A DNA stretch of 64,000 nt from NCBI GenBank assembly GCA_029204225.1, contig CM055106.1:5530361-5594360 (forward strand), given 5' to 3'. The notes beneath the pieces were generated by a model, which ran no database searches, was not told where the DNA came from, and saw only the letters and a list, made by a program, of their open reading frames with translations. Both the position numbers and the translations under genes were made by a program. This document shows, piece by piece, positions 21,009 to 32,002 of this stretch (position 1 is its first letter; the number at the start of each line of letters is the position of its first letter). This DNA is from Diphasiastrum complanatum (lineage: Eukaryota > Streptophyta > Lycopodiopsida > Lycopodiales > Lycopodiaceae).

Positions 21009-21960
21009 TGTAGGAAAAATAGCAATTATTCTTCCACAGAGAACACGATGCAAGTTCGAATAAATCAAACTAATATCAGTGTCTTTAATCATGATTTTAT
21101 CTGATCTATGTACTAATAGAACAGTATTTATTCTGATTGAATATGCGTGCGGAAACTATATGGGGAAGTAAGATAATATATGTGGAAGTATGAGACAACT
21201 CAAGACCATTTAGACAATAAGAAACTATTGATCAAAAACGAATTTTTATAACTCTGAATCTGATTCATCAATATACATCTCTTGTTGTCTTATCTCGCTG
21301 TTGTGTCTCTGATTGAGTGTGTTTCAACGAGTAGTGCATATGTATTTATTTATATTGCTACAGGACAGGTCTTTTGGCCTTTTATTTACAAGTCTTTTGG
21401 CCTTTGAATACTGTAACAGTAGAAATCTAACCGTTTACGACAGTTGATATTCAAATAGACGCTTTGTTTCCAGGCTCGAATAAATTCTGTTCGCGAATAT
21501 TTCGCGACAGTCTGTCTCTTCGTTTCAGCTTCGTGTTTCGCGAATTGTTTGCGACACTCGTCTCTTCGCGGCATTTTTGTCATTCGCGAATTGTTTGCGA
21601 CAGATGACAATTCTTGAGCTTGAAGGAAGCTAGAATATTTCGCGAATTGTTTGAGATAGTTTCGCGACAGGTGAGCTTGAAGAACAGTCCAGAAAATTGC
21701 GCGAATTTTTTTGCGACAATTTCGCGACATTTGAGGCTTGAACAAGAAACAGAAAAATTTTGCGACAAGATTATGTTCGCGAATCTTTCGAGCTTCAACA
21801 AGAAAGCCACGAGCTTCCACAAGAAACTGTTCGTGAATCTTTTGCGAATCTTTTGAGTTGACTGCAAGACAAATTTCGCGAATCCTTCGCGAATCTTTTC
21901 GAGTTGGTCACGAATAGAAATGTTTCGAGTTCGCGTTCGTTTCTTTCTCATCCTTTGTCA
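21009..21960 (-). repeat. Copia-2 5' LTR with CpG-word array in U3
   Basis: The LTR ends CTACA just outside the primer site. Its start is best placed at 21960 (TGACAAAGG on the minus strand), because gypsy-1 integrase similarity resumes right after. A shorter version starting TGTTACAG at 21418 cannot be excluded. A TATAAATAAATA promoter box lies near 21345. Upstream of it (21480-21950) are about 11 CGCGA and many TTTGCGA words, often as the palindrome TTCGCGAA. Confidence 0.6.
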
Positions 21961-23213
21961 AGTAAATTGCGCGCTTTGTTGGTAGAATCAAGATCTGTCC
22001 GATCAGTTGTTCCGGATGAATAAACATGATAGTGGACTTTTGGTAATGACTGGCCATCTTACCAAATCGGCTATGTTTATTTGGGTAATGACCGCTTAAA
22101 ATGCATATGATTCTGCTCAAGTAGTTGTAGAGCTTGTGTTTAGACTTTACGGATTACCAAGTGACATTGTGAACGACCGCGATCCAAGGTTTACTGGTCA
22201 CTTTTGGTTGGCCGTATTCGCTAAACTAGTGACGACTTTTGAGCTTAAGTTCTTCTAACCATTGGTCAGACGAAAAGAACAAATCAGGTGAGGGAGAAAA
22301 TGCTTCGAGCACATTTTTCCGGCGGCAATCTCATTGGGAAGTGTATCTGACCTTGGTCGAGTTACCTATGCTAGGGTATAACGTTCTCTTATTGAGTATA
22401 GGACAAGAATCCGAAGAATTATGATTGAGAATCATAGTTCAGATTCTAGTTATACTTGATCGTTTAAGAGAAGGATTACCTGCGTGATCAGAAGATCAGA
22501 TGAAATATGTATTTATATTTTGATAGCAATCTCCTTGGAGAGGAAGTTATCCTTGATGGAGATTAAGTTACAGTAAGCATTTGGCTACCGGTTATAGCCC
22601 GTTCGTGCTTTTATGTACTGTTGTGAACCTATATCACTCATTATGGAAGAGACTCGTATGATCAAATTTCAGAAGGTAGCGGATTTCCTACATGATATGT
22701 AGGAAATGCTACGGATAGCACGTGAAAATGTTTAGTGTGCCCAAGATTGGGACCGGCATTTTGCTAATTTGAAATGATTACCTCAAGACTTTCAAGTGGG
22801 AGATTGGGTATATTTGAGAATCCCGAAGGATTCTAGTGTAATGCGTACCGGCAAGTATTACAAATTGTCTCCTAGATACAAGAGGACCGCATTAGATCTT
22901 GTAAAAGGTCGGATCCTTAGCTTACCAGTTGGATCTCCCGGAAGGAACTCAAATGCATCCGGTTTTTCACGTAAGCTGACTCAAGTAGAGTCTACGCGAA
23001 GGAGAGCATCTTGATTCTGGAGATCAATTGGACCCGTTGGATAAATTATTGAACCCGGAAGGATCTTGGATACAAGAACTAAACGATTGACAAATCGTAT
23101 AGTTACCAAGCATCTGGTTCGATGGAAGAGTCGCACAGACGATGATGATTCCTGGTAACAGGAAGGGAGCTTTTGGAAGAACTTCCCTAGCTTTAAGTTC
23201 TGAGGACAGAACT
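21961..23213 (+). pseudogene. Gypsy-1 integrase core and C-terminal remnant
   Basis: Split frames on the plus strand read, in order, VMTGHLTKSAMFIWVM, LYGLPSDIVNDRDPRFTGHFW, a frameshifted VEKMLRAHF region, FQVGDWVYLRIPKD...YYKLSPRY, and GSLAYQLDLPEGTQMHPVFHVS. These are the core, GPY/F-like and C-terminal blocks of Ty3/gypsy integrases, in the expected order up to the polypurine tract. At least three frameshifts and several stops are visible. The N-terminal HHCC zinc domain is missing or lost at the copia-2 insertion. Confidence 0.8.
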
Positions 23214-23231
23214 TGAGTACGGGGGAAAGAA
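23214..23231 (+). other. Gypsy-1 polypurine tract
   Basis: GGGGGAAAGAA directly precedes the 3' LTR at 23232. Confidence 0.75.
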
Positions 23232-23711
23232 TGTCATGCCCATGACTGGTCTCGGGTAGCGTGTCCACGCTAGAGATCAGTAGACCAACAACCCGTAAGT
23301 TAATTGTGACTATAAGGGAATTGGGGCCCTTATGTGTGAAGGTCATAATTCATGATGGTGGATTTGTATGGGTCTATCAGTGAGTCATTGGGGAACTGGA
23401 TGACGTGGCCCAAAAAGGCTGCAGAGGTGTCCAGTGAGGTGTCACAGTGCACTACTAGTGGTGCACGGGCCTTGGAGGGTATAAGTATACCTATTGGGCT
23501 CTCACTAGTGGATCCTTGAATGTGAGGCTGCTGACTAGTAGCCGTATGCTGCTGGTGTGATGTCTCATTCCTCTTTGAGATTGATCTATAGCTTGGGGGC
23601 TAGATCCATTCGATCTAGGATTGGTTGGGTTGGTTTGTCCACCATCCGTTTCCCATGTGTTGCTTGTTATTGGCATGCTTAGAATAGGATCCTTGGTTTT
23701 AGGACTTTATA
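23232..23711 (+). repeat. Gypsy-1 3' LTR
   Basis: This 480-bp LTR matches 15537-16015. It carries a small block missing from the left LTR (near 23370) and lacks one present there (near 15660). Confidence 0.88.
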
Positions 23712-23716
23712 TTTAT

Positions 23717-25212
23717 TGTCTACAAAGACCACCTCTTACAGGAGAAAGGTGAGAGTACTATCAAGCGCCAAGGATTCTCAGTCTACAATGGACTAGATTG
23801 TAGTGTGTAATGGGTTGGCACAAGATACTTCTAGGTTACATAGAGATCAACATGCATATTTGACGGGGTATTGACAGAGGATAGGCTCTGTTAACTCTTT
23901 GCATGTGCCTTTCTCATCAGTCCTTTATTCATAATCAAATGAGCTGTATGTGGACCTATGCCTCACATGCACAGGTAAGATCTACTGTGCACATAGTTTT
24001 TCTTTTGCGAGGGGATGGTGGCAATGCCAACTTATACCAATAGGACGTCCTTTTTCATATACAGGGAGTATTGTGACAGGAGATGGAATCTTCAGATAAG
24101 TCAGGCTTGGAGGTGGAGCATGTATCTCACCAAACTTGTTATGAGTGGCATAAAGAGTATTGCGGAGACTAGACCGCAAGCACCTGCAATTCTAATTTTT
24201 TGACTAGGCTGCCACGGGACTTAATATTGAAATTGGACAATTTAGGGAGTGCATGTACTACTGTTGAGTACCTGTGTGCTCCACCTTGTGCATGATGGTG
24301 TTGATGGTATAAAGACTTTTCAGGTGGACTTCACTGAATCATAGGTTGCATGTCTTTTCTGTGATGTTCATGTATTATGCGACAATCAACCTCAAGACAT
24401 TTTTTGATTGTAGCAGTAAACCTGCAGTTTCTGTTTTGAAATCTCATATGAGATGTAGAAATTGTCAACATATGTGTACTTTTTTCTATTTGTAAGGGTG
24501 TGCTTTGTCCACTGGTTACCTTCTGTAGCCTTCAGTCCATAATGATTTTTGAGCAATCTTAAGTCAAGTTATGTAGTTTACTTACAACAGCTCCATGTGA
24601 ACAAAGAAATAGGGATTGCTTTTGATTGGCTTTGCTCTTTAATACTTTTCATCCTAGCTACGTTTGTTCCTTGTCTTCAAGGGGTTGATAGAGCTCAGCA
24701 TGCCGTCCTCTTTACATTATGTGAAAAGTAAAGTGGACATAGTTTTTGTGTGAAACTTCTATCCACGCCTGGCTTTGATGATTCAAGTACAAATATTGTT
24801 GCATATAGTTTGTTTAGCCCAATGTAGTTGCTTGTGGTCTAATGCTTTGTGAGCGTAGTTAGTAGCTTTGAATATTGAGTGCATAGTGCCGACTAATCGT
24901 AATTCTGTGACTTTTCTTGTTCTTCTTTCTTTTCGAAAAACTTAGAGTTTTTGAGAATATTTTGGCAGGAGCTCAATTTTCAAATCAGTTGAACCTCGAT
25001 TGAAGTTGATTCAAATTTCCATTCAACTCAATTTGAATATCCTGTAAACTGTGACTGCCTGCATTGTTTCTTATTTTTGCTTGTTTTACAAATTGAAGAT
25101 TGAAATCATTGTGTTTTTATTGTACATGAATCCTTGCTATCTTTAGGTTAGTCTAAAAGTCCATAGTAATCAATTAAGTGGGCTGTGTGTTGCAGCTTTC
25201 TGTGTCAGAGCC
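23717..25212 (+). other. Upstream region of the PPR gene
   Basis: No coding frame was recognised. A possible 3' splice site (TTGCAG at about 25196) lies 17 bp before the PPR start codon, so the gene may have an intron in its 5' untranslated region. I could not place a promoter with confidence. Confidence 0.35.
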
Positions 25213-26997
25213 ATGACATACCTCCTTTTTTGGGTTTTAGAAAGGCATGCAGTTTATCTGACGGGACACACAATTTGGATACAAAATCGTAGAGCTTGCA
25301 GGCAGATGCAATGGATTTCCAGTTCCAAGTTGTATAGAACATTTCCCCTGCGCATGTTGATTGGGCAGGCCAGTCAGCAGATTGATGATGGTTTGAAAGT
25401 GGAAAAGCCAATGAGTTCATTGCCGCATCATGCCTCACAAGCACAGCTTATATTTGAAATTCTTCAGCAGAAGAGCCATTGTGATGAATTGGAAGTAGCA
25501 TTAAAGAGGTGGGCTAAAGTGGTGGGGTCTCAGCTTGTTGCGGAGGTGCTAAAACTTGTCAGAGACAGTGCAGCTGCTTTAAATTTCTTCAGTTGGGCTC
25601 AACAAAAGGTCAAGCGCCAGCTCAATGTTTATGCTTATAATTGTTTAATCCAGGTCCTTGTGAATGGAGACAATTATTCAAAAGCCCACATAATATACTT
25701 GGACATGGTTTCTGCAGGTTGCAGTCCAAATAGCTGGACCTTTGGTATCCTTCTTCATGGATTCTGCAAGGCAGGAAAAGTTGAGCAAGCTCACAAGCTG
25801 TTTCTGGAGATGATCCATAAGCAACTGAGTCCTAATGAGGTTATATATAACACACTGATTGATGGGTTTTGCAAAGCAGGCAGGCTTGATGAAGCAAAGA
25901 AATTCCTTGAAGAAATGAATCAGAAAAGCTGTGTTCCTGATACGTATACGTACACCTCAATTCTGAATGGTTTCTGCAAGGTGGGACGCATCGATGAGGC
26001 CTATCTGTTGGTTCAAACCATGGTCACCCGGGGCTGTGCTCCTAATGTTGTGACATACAGCAGCCTTCTGGATGGGCTTTGCAAGTCAGGAAAGATCAAC
26101 GAGGCTGAAGAGCTATTTGGACAAATGTTTGAAATGGGCTCTGTTCCTAACATTGTCACTTATAATTCTTACCTCAATGGACTATGTAAGGTAAACCGAA
26201 TAAGTGAAGCTGAGAGAATTTTCCAGGAAATGCCTCAGAGGGGCTGCCATCCCAACATAGTTACCTACAATACAGTGTTACATGGTCTTTGCAAGGTTGG
26301 GAAAACAGATGAAGCTTGCTCTTTGCTGCAGAAAATGGCTAGTGCTGGCTGTGATCCTGATGTAGTCACGTATACTTCTCTTGTTCATGCCTTTTGCAAG
26401 GTAGGGGAACTGGGTGAAGCTCAAAGGTATCTGCAAGGAATGATCAGCAAGGGGTGCACTCCTGATGTTGTTACTTACAGCATTCTTCTTGACGGGTTAG
26501 TGAAGTCAGGTAGACTGCCTGAAGCTTTTGGGCTTTTCAAGAAAATGTTTGAAAGGAATTGCTTACCTGATGCTGTTACTTGGAGCATCCTTCTTGATGG
26601 GCTTTGCAAGACAAACAAGGTGGATGCGGCACAAAAGCTTTTCAACGAGATGCTTGAAAAGGGTTTTGTACCTGATGTTGTTACATACAACACTCTGATC
26701 GATGGCCTCTGCAAAGATGGTCGAGTGGCGGAGTCCTTACAACTCTATGAGAAAATGGTGTCGACTCGATGCAATCCTAATTCTGTTACATTTAACATTT
26801 TACTCAAAGGCATCTGCAAGGACGGGGATCTTACTGACGCTATGGATCTCATTCACGATATGACAACAAAGAATATAACTCCAGCTTTGAATTTGGCAAC
26901 TACTCTTATTCATGCACTTCGCAAGGTAGACAGGATCATGGAAGCTGATGCCGTGACCAAGAAAATGGCTGAATGGCATGAAACTTCTTCATCGTGA
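25213..26997 (+). CDS. P-class pentatricopeptide repeat (PPR) protein, 594 aa
   Basis: An intact intronless frame encodes 13 consecutive PPR motifs with perfect 35-residue spacing from about residue 139 to 593. A typical core is VVTYNTLIDGLCK, and motifs end in PD or PN. PPR proteins are helical-repeat RNA-binding proteins that act mostly in mitochondria or chloroplasts on RNA stability, splicing or translation. There is no E, E+, DYW or SMR tail, so it is P-class. The start ATG at 25213 gives a hydrophobic N-terminus. The in-frame ATG at 25306 (residue 32) would give MQWISSSKLYRTFPLR, a more typical organelle-targeting leader, and may be the real start. The specific RNA target and gene name are unknown. 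This looks like a functional single-exon gene. Confidence 0.93.
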   Translation: MTYLLFWVLERHAVYLTGHTIWIQNRRACRQMQWISSSKLYRTFPLRMLIGQASQQIDDGLKVEKPMSSLPHHASQAQLIFEILQQKSHCDELEVALKRWAKVVGSQLVAEVLKLVRDSAAALNFFSWAQQKVKRQLNVYAYNCLIQVLVNGDNYSKAHIIYLDMVSAGCSPNSWTFGILLHGFCKAGKVEQAHKLFLEMIHKQLSPNEVIYNTLIDGFCKAGRLDEAKKFLEEMNQKSCVPDTYTYTSILNGFCKVGRIDEAYLLVQTMVTRGCAPNVVTYSSLLDGLCKSGKINEAEELFGQMFEMGSVPNIVTYNSYLNGLCKVNRISEAERIFQEMPQRGCHPNIVTYNTVLHGLCKVGKTDEACSLLQKMASAGCDPDVVTYTSLVHAFCKVGELGEAQRYLQGMISKGCTPDVVTYSILLDGLVKSGRLPEAFGLFKKMFERNCLPDAVTWSILLDGLCKTNKVDAAQKLFNEMLEKGFVPDVVTYNTLIDGLCKDGRVAESLQLYEKMVSTRCNPNSVTFNILLKGICKDGDLTDAMDLIHDMTTKNITPALNLATTLIHALRKVDRIMEADAVTKKMAEWHETSSS

Positions 26998-28418
26998 CCT
27001 GCAAAAATTGTACAGTCAGATCCAGTTATAGCAGTGAGTGTGCGTCTACTAGTAGAGCTTATTCTTGACAATTTTATCTGCCTTGGTGCTAATTGAAAAT
27101 TTTGTCTGCAATGCAATTGCAAAGATGCCCTTCGTGAGTGATTTTTTATTGGGTTTTTACAGAATATCCCAATTGACGTGCAGCAAATTGCATCATAACT
27201 TCCCGATCAAGTTGCAGTAAGTGACAACAGCAAATCAGCTTCTAGATCTGTCTATTTTAGTGAAAGCTCCGGTTTGACTGTGGGAAGTTGGCTTTTTGCC
27301 AAGTTGATACCGCCATCCCCTTTGGGTTTTAAATCAGTGTTCCATGGGGGAGGGACAAGGGCTGGAATGGGTGGATTATGGAAGAAAAGCTATGAAACGT
27401 GGGTCCTTGGGTCGGTCAGATGCACAATCAATGTAAGAATTTTCAGATTTTTTTTTTGCTTCTTTCATAGATTAGAAATTTATCATAACATGGTCCATGC
27501 TTTAACTCAGACTAGAAGCACTGCTGCATAACCAATGGAGCTCTGCAAGTTGTTAAGGGTTTACCTATTCTGCTTTACCCTTTTTGCAGGATGCCGCTGT
27601 GCGCTATAAAGCTTTCACCAGCTTTGGCTTGGAACTCGAATGAATACTGTAAATTTTGTAGTTGGCCTGCTACAAAGCACCTGTACGAATAAGTATGAAA
27701 ACGATATTCGAAGCGACCCATGTTCGAGGTAGTCTGGACATTTGATTTGTTTTTTTGCTGTGCATTTTTTGTTGCTGTGTTTCAGGTTGGCCATTCAGCC
27801 AGATTTGATTTACTGGTGGTTGCGAAATGGCCTTACAGAGTGAACAGCTTGGGATGCGCCCAAGTCAATTGTCTTTGAGAGTGAGCTGAGTCCATGTCAC
27901 TGCTCTTTGACCAGGTGTAAAAAGGTGATATTACTTATATGAATACGCTTCCAGGGGCCACTATAATAGAAAGTAGGAGCTTAAGATTCATTGCCAGTTG
28001 TAAGCACATCAACTTGAAATTCCAGTGAGGATTCAAGTTTGCTGTGGCATTGGATAGGTGATGGTAACAGCCTGCATTTTGGCTTATGCAGCTAAACCCT
28101 AAGGTCTAATCCAATAGACAGATGTTACTAAGCTCTTTAGAGCAGAAAAAGTTATCTTTTTGGGCTTGATATAAAATTTCATAATCGCATCTTAAAGACT
28201 GAAACTAGATGTAGGAATCTAAAAGCATTTTTTCAACCATGGGACCTAGGTCCCACTCAATGAAGATCCCCTCCTTTAAAGGCCACCTGGCCATTATTTC
28301 ACTCTCCAGCTTTTGCTAAATTTAAGGTCTCTTTTTATCTGTTATGATGAAAGCTGCTAGCTTCCAAGTAATGTTCCATTTTTGAGTGTTATCACTTATC
28401 ATTTTTCTTGTCAGGGTG
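26998..28418 (+). other. PPR 3' flank, probable untranslated region
   Basis: No further domain-bearing frame was seen. A possible 3' splice site (pyrimidine tract and TTTGCAG at about 27590) suggests spliced 3' untranslated sequence, but no transcript boundary can be fixed. Confidence 0.35.
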
Positions 28419-28426
28419 ATACGTGT

Positions 28427-28728
28427 CATAGATGCACGGCGTTTCTAGAAATGCGTTTCTCAGAAACATTTAAAAAAAAAAAAATTAAATTTTTTGTGGG
28501 CAATATGGGTATCAAATTAACGCTCTAATCAAGGGCATTGCATTTATGTAGGTTGCCGAGTGTTTCGGTTACAGTGTGGTCCAGTTTAGGTGCAGCAATC
28601 CTTGTTGGATTCTGTCAATCCCTATGATTTTTTAAAGACCTGTTTCTGATTTTTTTCCAGCGATTCTGGATCCAGAAACGCGTTTCTAGAAACGTTTTTC
28701 TCCAGAAACGCATTTCTGGGCAACTATG
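28427..28728. mobile_element. hAT-like MITE, 302 bp, with GAAACG palindromes
   Basis: The ends are CATAGATGC at the left and GCAACTATG at the right, inverted with one mismatch. Flanks ATACGTGT (28419-28426) and ATACTTGT (28729-28736) are an 8-bp duplication with one difference. Perfect palindromes AGAAACGCGTTTCT (28674-28687) and GTTTCTAGAAAC (28682-28693) lie near the right end, with degenerate copies near the left end. It is non-coding. Confidence 0.82.
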
Positions 28729-28736
28729 ATACTTGT

Positions 28737-30244
28737 ATGTTAATACTGGCCAAAGAACTTTGTTATCTCCCTGTAGGCTGGAAATAGTACTTAGTTTTGA
28801 TATAAATATCTCGTATGTAGCATGATTACCTCAAAAGCATCTGGCGGTAAGCTAATTAGAATTTTGACCTTTGTTACAAAAAGTAAAAGAAAACTTTGCT
28901 CTTCATGAGATTTCTGGTTCAAAGCTAAAATTGCCATAAGGCAATATTTTGGGGCCTCAATGTTCAACATTGTGGACCGCAAACATGACATGTTTTTAAA
29001 GGTTTCAAAAAGGCTTGTTTGGGCCCTATTATTTGCACTCCTCTTGTAGGGGCTCTCCTCTGTTCAAGATGCACCAAGTTGAGCATGGGAGGGCTCTATT
29101 TCTTTGTAACTATCTGAAAAGAGATTGTGATTAGAAGCTAACAATTTGAAAAATTTAGAGAAAAAAAGCAGAGCAATAATTTCAGGAGAATTCATAGTTT
29201 TCTTATTGTATGAAATGGAGGTACTACAAAGATCCATTGAAAGCATTTTTGTTGGTATGGCTTGTGGTAGCACTGTTAGGAAGAATGCTATGAATTGCTC
29301 TCCTCATATTTCAGCTCATGTAATATTGGTGCAAAGAGTCTGATCTTGCCTTGTTATTATTTAGGCTTCTACATGCTTGTGGTTGTCGATGAGAGACGTT
29401 ATCCATTTTGTTTTGATCAAGAGCAGTAGATGGCGATGCTTGCATTGCAAATAGACCACATTCTGGCTCTCTCAGAAGGGTGAGGACACATTTATTGGGG
29501 ATTATACGTTTTGATGGCAAGAGACAAGATATTCAAGTATGTACCTAGATTGTTGCTTGTGCACACAGTTATAGAGACAATCTATGAATATTGTATCAAT
29601 GAGGCATACATGACTATAATAGACAAAATCAAGCAATCTCCCACGAAGGATGACGAAGAGCATCTAATAGAATCAATGACTAAAGCTCTACAATAGCAAA
29701 GGGTTCTCTCATGAAGAGCCCAAGCATTACCAATAAGCTGAATAATCAATCACTAAATGTTTAAATGATAACGTTATGTAGACTATCTAGGGAAGAACCT
29801 CGTATAGACATGTAGTATAAACAAGTTTTATTAACAGAGCAATATAGAATCCGTTGAAAGCATTGAAACAATGCACAAATGATCTCGTATGTTAGAATTG
29901 GAACAATGAGCACAATTTGTAGCATTAACATCAAGGCGATGTGGGTCAACACCAAGATACTTAGTATCAGCAACAATAACGTTAACCTGTATCTGTTAAT
30001 GTGAGTCGATTTCATAGCATGCAATATCAACAATCTAGATATGCGACTCAAATGTGATGTGTGACAATATCTCATGTGAATCTCTCGCACTGTGTGATAC
30101 TATGACTTTCTCAGTGATAGTGATAGTGACTCTCTCACTGTGTGATACTCACTCTCTCATCCTCTCAACCTCGCTTGCAAAAGGAAGCTCATAAGGTGAT
30201 TAAAAAATTGACTTGGCAGGATGCTCATTATTGTCACTCTCGAA
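28737..30244. other. AT-rich intergenic DNA with a dispersed repeat
   Basis: No gene was recognised. The block at about 29680-29765 (AAGCTCTACAA...GTTCTCTCATGAAGAGC...AATAATCAA) resembles 54110-54185 inside GRV2 intron 5, so it belongs to a dispersed, probably transposon-derived repeat. Confidence 0.45.
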
Positions 30245-30847
30245 CCTCCGCGTGACAACTAACTTCATCTCTTTGATGCTTGTTTGCTTAGATCTTGGGT
30301 TGAGGCTAGGAAGGAAATAAACCCACTACAATTTTGGCGTCATTGCCAGGGAGCTACGCCAATTTCTCAAATTGCAGCATGTTGGATGGATGTTAGCTTG
30401 CATTTAGGCATCTTGGTCTTGGCATGCTAGGGTTAGCTTTGCATTATGGATGTGATTTGTGAGAGTTGTGTCCAAAAACGTTCAAAAAATTAGTGGGGAC
30501 TATATTTTCTATTTATTTTATTTTATTTTTCTACTCTCTTTGATTCAATTTTCGTCCAATTTTCTATTCTTTGTAATTCAATCTGAATAGGTAGGATTGT
30601 AGAGCATTAAAAGAGCTTTCTAGTCATATAAATGTTTTTGGATTCCGTTCATTATTGAGCAGGTTCTAAATTTTTAAAGTTGGCCACAAAATTCTGTAAA
30701 CTTGTCAAAAACTAGAAACTTCTAGATTTTTTATTTTTTTGCCCTGTTTGATTGATCTGAATAGCTAGAGTTGTAGAGCATTGAAAGGGCTTTTTGGATA
30801 AATAATTTTTTTCTCATTTTGTTACGTATTGAGAAATTAACAAATTT

Positions 30848-31045
30848 TTGAAAATGTCAACAAAAAAAAATTCTTTAACCTTGTCATTAGCTTCAACAAT
30901 GTCATTGCTAGCAACTACACCTATCTACAAGGATCAAAATCAACAAGCATTATTTTGGGATGTTTTTTTGGATGATGTCGACTACCCATTTGTCAATGAA
31001 CAAGGTTATCATGAATGGCCACCTGACCCATATGGCTGTTATTGA
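30848..31045 (+). CDS. Small open frame inside the non-autonomous LTR element
   Basis: The frame starts MSTKKNSLTLSLAS, includes FWDVFLDDVDYPFVNEQGYHEWPP and ends in a stop at 31043-31045. A second frame (30960-31160) overlaps its 3' half. It sits where gag would start but has no recognisable gag motif. It may be a degenerate gag N-terminus or a chance frame. Confidence 0.3.
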   Translation: MKMSTKKNSLTLSLASTMSLLATTPIYKDQNQQALFWDVFLDDVDYPFVNEQGYHEWPPDPYGCY

Positions 31046-31606
31046 AAATTTGCATTCAAGCTTTGAGGTTGGTGTCGTGGAACCGCCATCAGTTTTGGTG
31101 GGGGATACTATTGGAGGGTTTGCGGATATCGAGGCAACCCTAACCCTAGTTAATAAATGAGAGGGATTTGACAGCCTACGTGTGTAAGTCCAACCCGATG
31201 ATCACATAGTTATTTGATAATTAGAAAGTCAATAAAAGGACTTTAGGCCTTTTTGCGGGACTTTTAATATCGCAGGCCTAAATGTCAAGTTGGTAAATAA
31301 AGTTGGGACTCCCACCAGGTCCCCTCCAATTATTGAATGGGTTCTCACTCTTTTTAAATTTGAATAGTTAGGGAGGTAGAAATGGGCCAATAGGATTTTG
31401 AGGCCAAGGCCCTCCTCTCCACTATAAATAGGGGCAAACTCGAGTTGCTCCTCATGTTCAGATCTTCATTTCAATACAAGCAGATTGGTTCTCTTATTGA
31501 ATGGACTTGTGACTGTCCTTGCTCTCTAACTCTTTTCCTCCATCTCTCATGTTTTTGTTGCATTTTGTTAATTGTTGGATCTAAATGCTATTGGGATTGT
31601 ATGTTC

Positions 31607-31608
31607 TT

Positions 31609-31678
<70 letters not shown>

Positions 31679-31713
31679 CAGAGAGACAGAGAGAGAGAGA
31701 AGAGAGAGAGAGA
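31607..31713 (+). repeat. Compound microsatellite (TG)n(AG)n
   Basis: About 12 TG units run into a long AG tract interrupted by GACAGA units. It lies within the 3' LTR of the preceding element. Confidence 0.95.
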
Positions 31714-32002
31714 AGTATTTATTTCATTGTGGATCGTAGGGTTAATGGATGTAGTGTTAATTGCGTAGTGTCAGTGCTTAGGGTTAATGGATGTTAAAGT
31801 TAGATGTGGATCTTCCATACATGCTAAATTCTGAGTTATGCTATCGCTTCCATTGGAACGAACCTACGCGTGACGACTAATTTCATCTCCTTGATGCTTG
31901 TTTGCTTGGATCTTGGGTTGAGGCTAGGAAGGAAATAAACCCACTGCAAATCCTCACGGACTCGAACAGTTCCTGAGAGGTATACACCTTAATCTTTCTG
32001 GA

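Larger units (their letters stand above)
17294..21960 (-). mobile_element. Copia-2: 3'-truncated copia element nested in gypsy-1
   Basis: On the minus strand the order is LTR (about 21009-21960), primer site, gag with two zinc knuckles, protease, integrase, then only the first part of reverse transcriptase. Similarity stops at 17293, just after the TFSPV block, so most of reverse transcriptase, RNase H and the 3' LTR are absent. Gypsy-1 sequence lies on both sides. A hAT-type element (18825-19561) is inserted between protease and integrase. No target duplication can be tested because one end is lost. Confidence 0.85.
15537..23711 (+). mobile_element. Gypsy-1: Ty3/gypsy element, interrupted by nested copia-2
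   Basis: Two related LTRs (15537-16015 and 23232-23711) enclose a gypsy gag fragment on the left and a gypsy integrase tail on the right, both on the plus strand. A primer site follows the left LTR and a polypurine tract precedes the right LTR. Flanks are TTTAC (15532-15536) and TTTAT (23712-23716), consistent with a 5-bp target duplication bearing one transition. About 4.7 kb in the middle is the nested copia-2. The remaining gypsy interior is only about 2.5 kb, so protease, reverse transcriptase and RNase H are missing. Confidence 0.85.
30245..31948 (+). mobile_element. Short non-autonomous LTR element
   Basis: A ~88-bp block is present at 30245-30331 and again at 31862-31948 (CGCGTGAC...AGGAAGGAAATAAACCCACT). 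The first copy is followed by TTTTGGCGTCATTGCCAGGGAG, a primer-site-like sequence found after some plant gypsy 5' LTRs. The second copy ends the 3' LTR, which seems to begin near 31170 and has a TATAAATA box at about 31423. The interior has only a ~65-codon frame, so this is a short non-autonomous element or a strongly deleted one. The 5' LTR appears truncated. Confidence 0.55.

Noticed and set aside
26475-26714. Antisense open frames within the PPR gene
   Set aside because: They are shadows produced by codon bias in a long repetitive coding region and have no independent support.
31585-31797. Frames encoding (RE)n or (CV)n over the microsatellite
   Set aside because: Pure translation of the TG/AG microsatellite.
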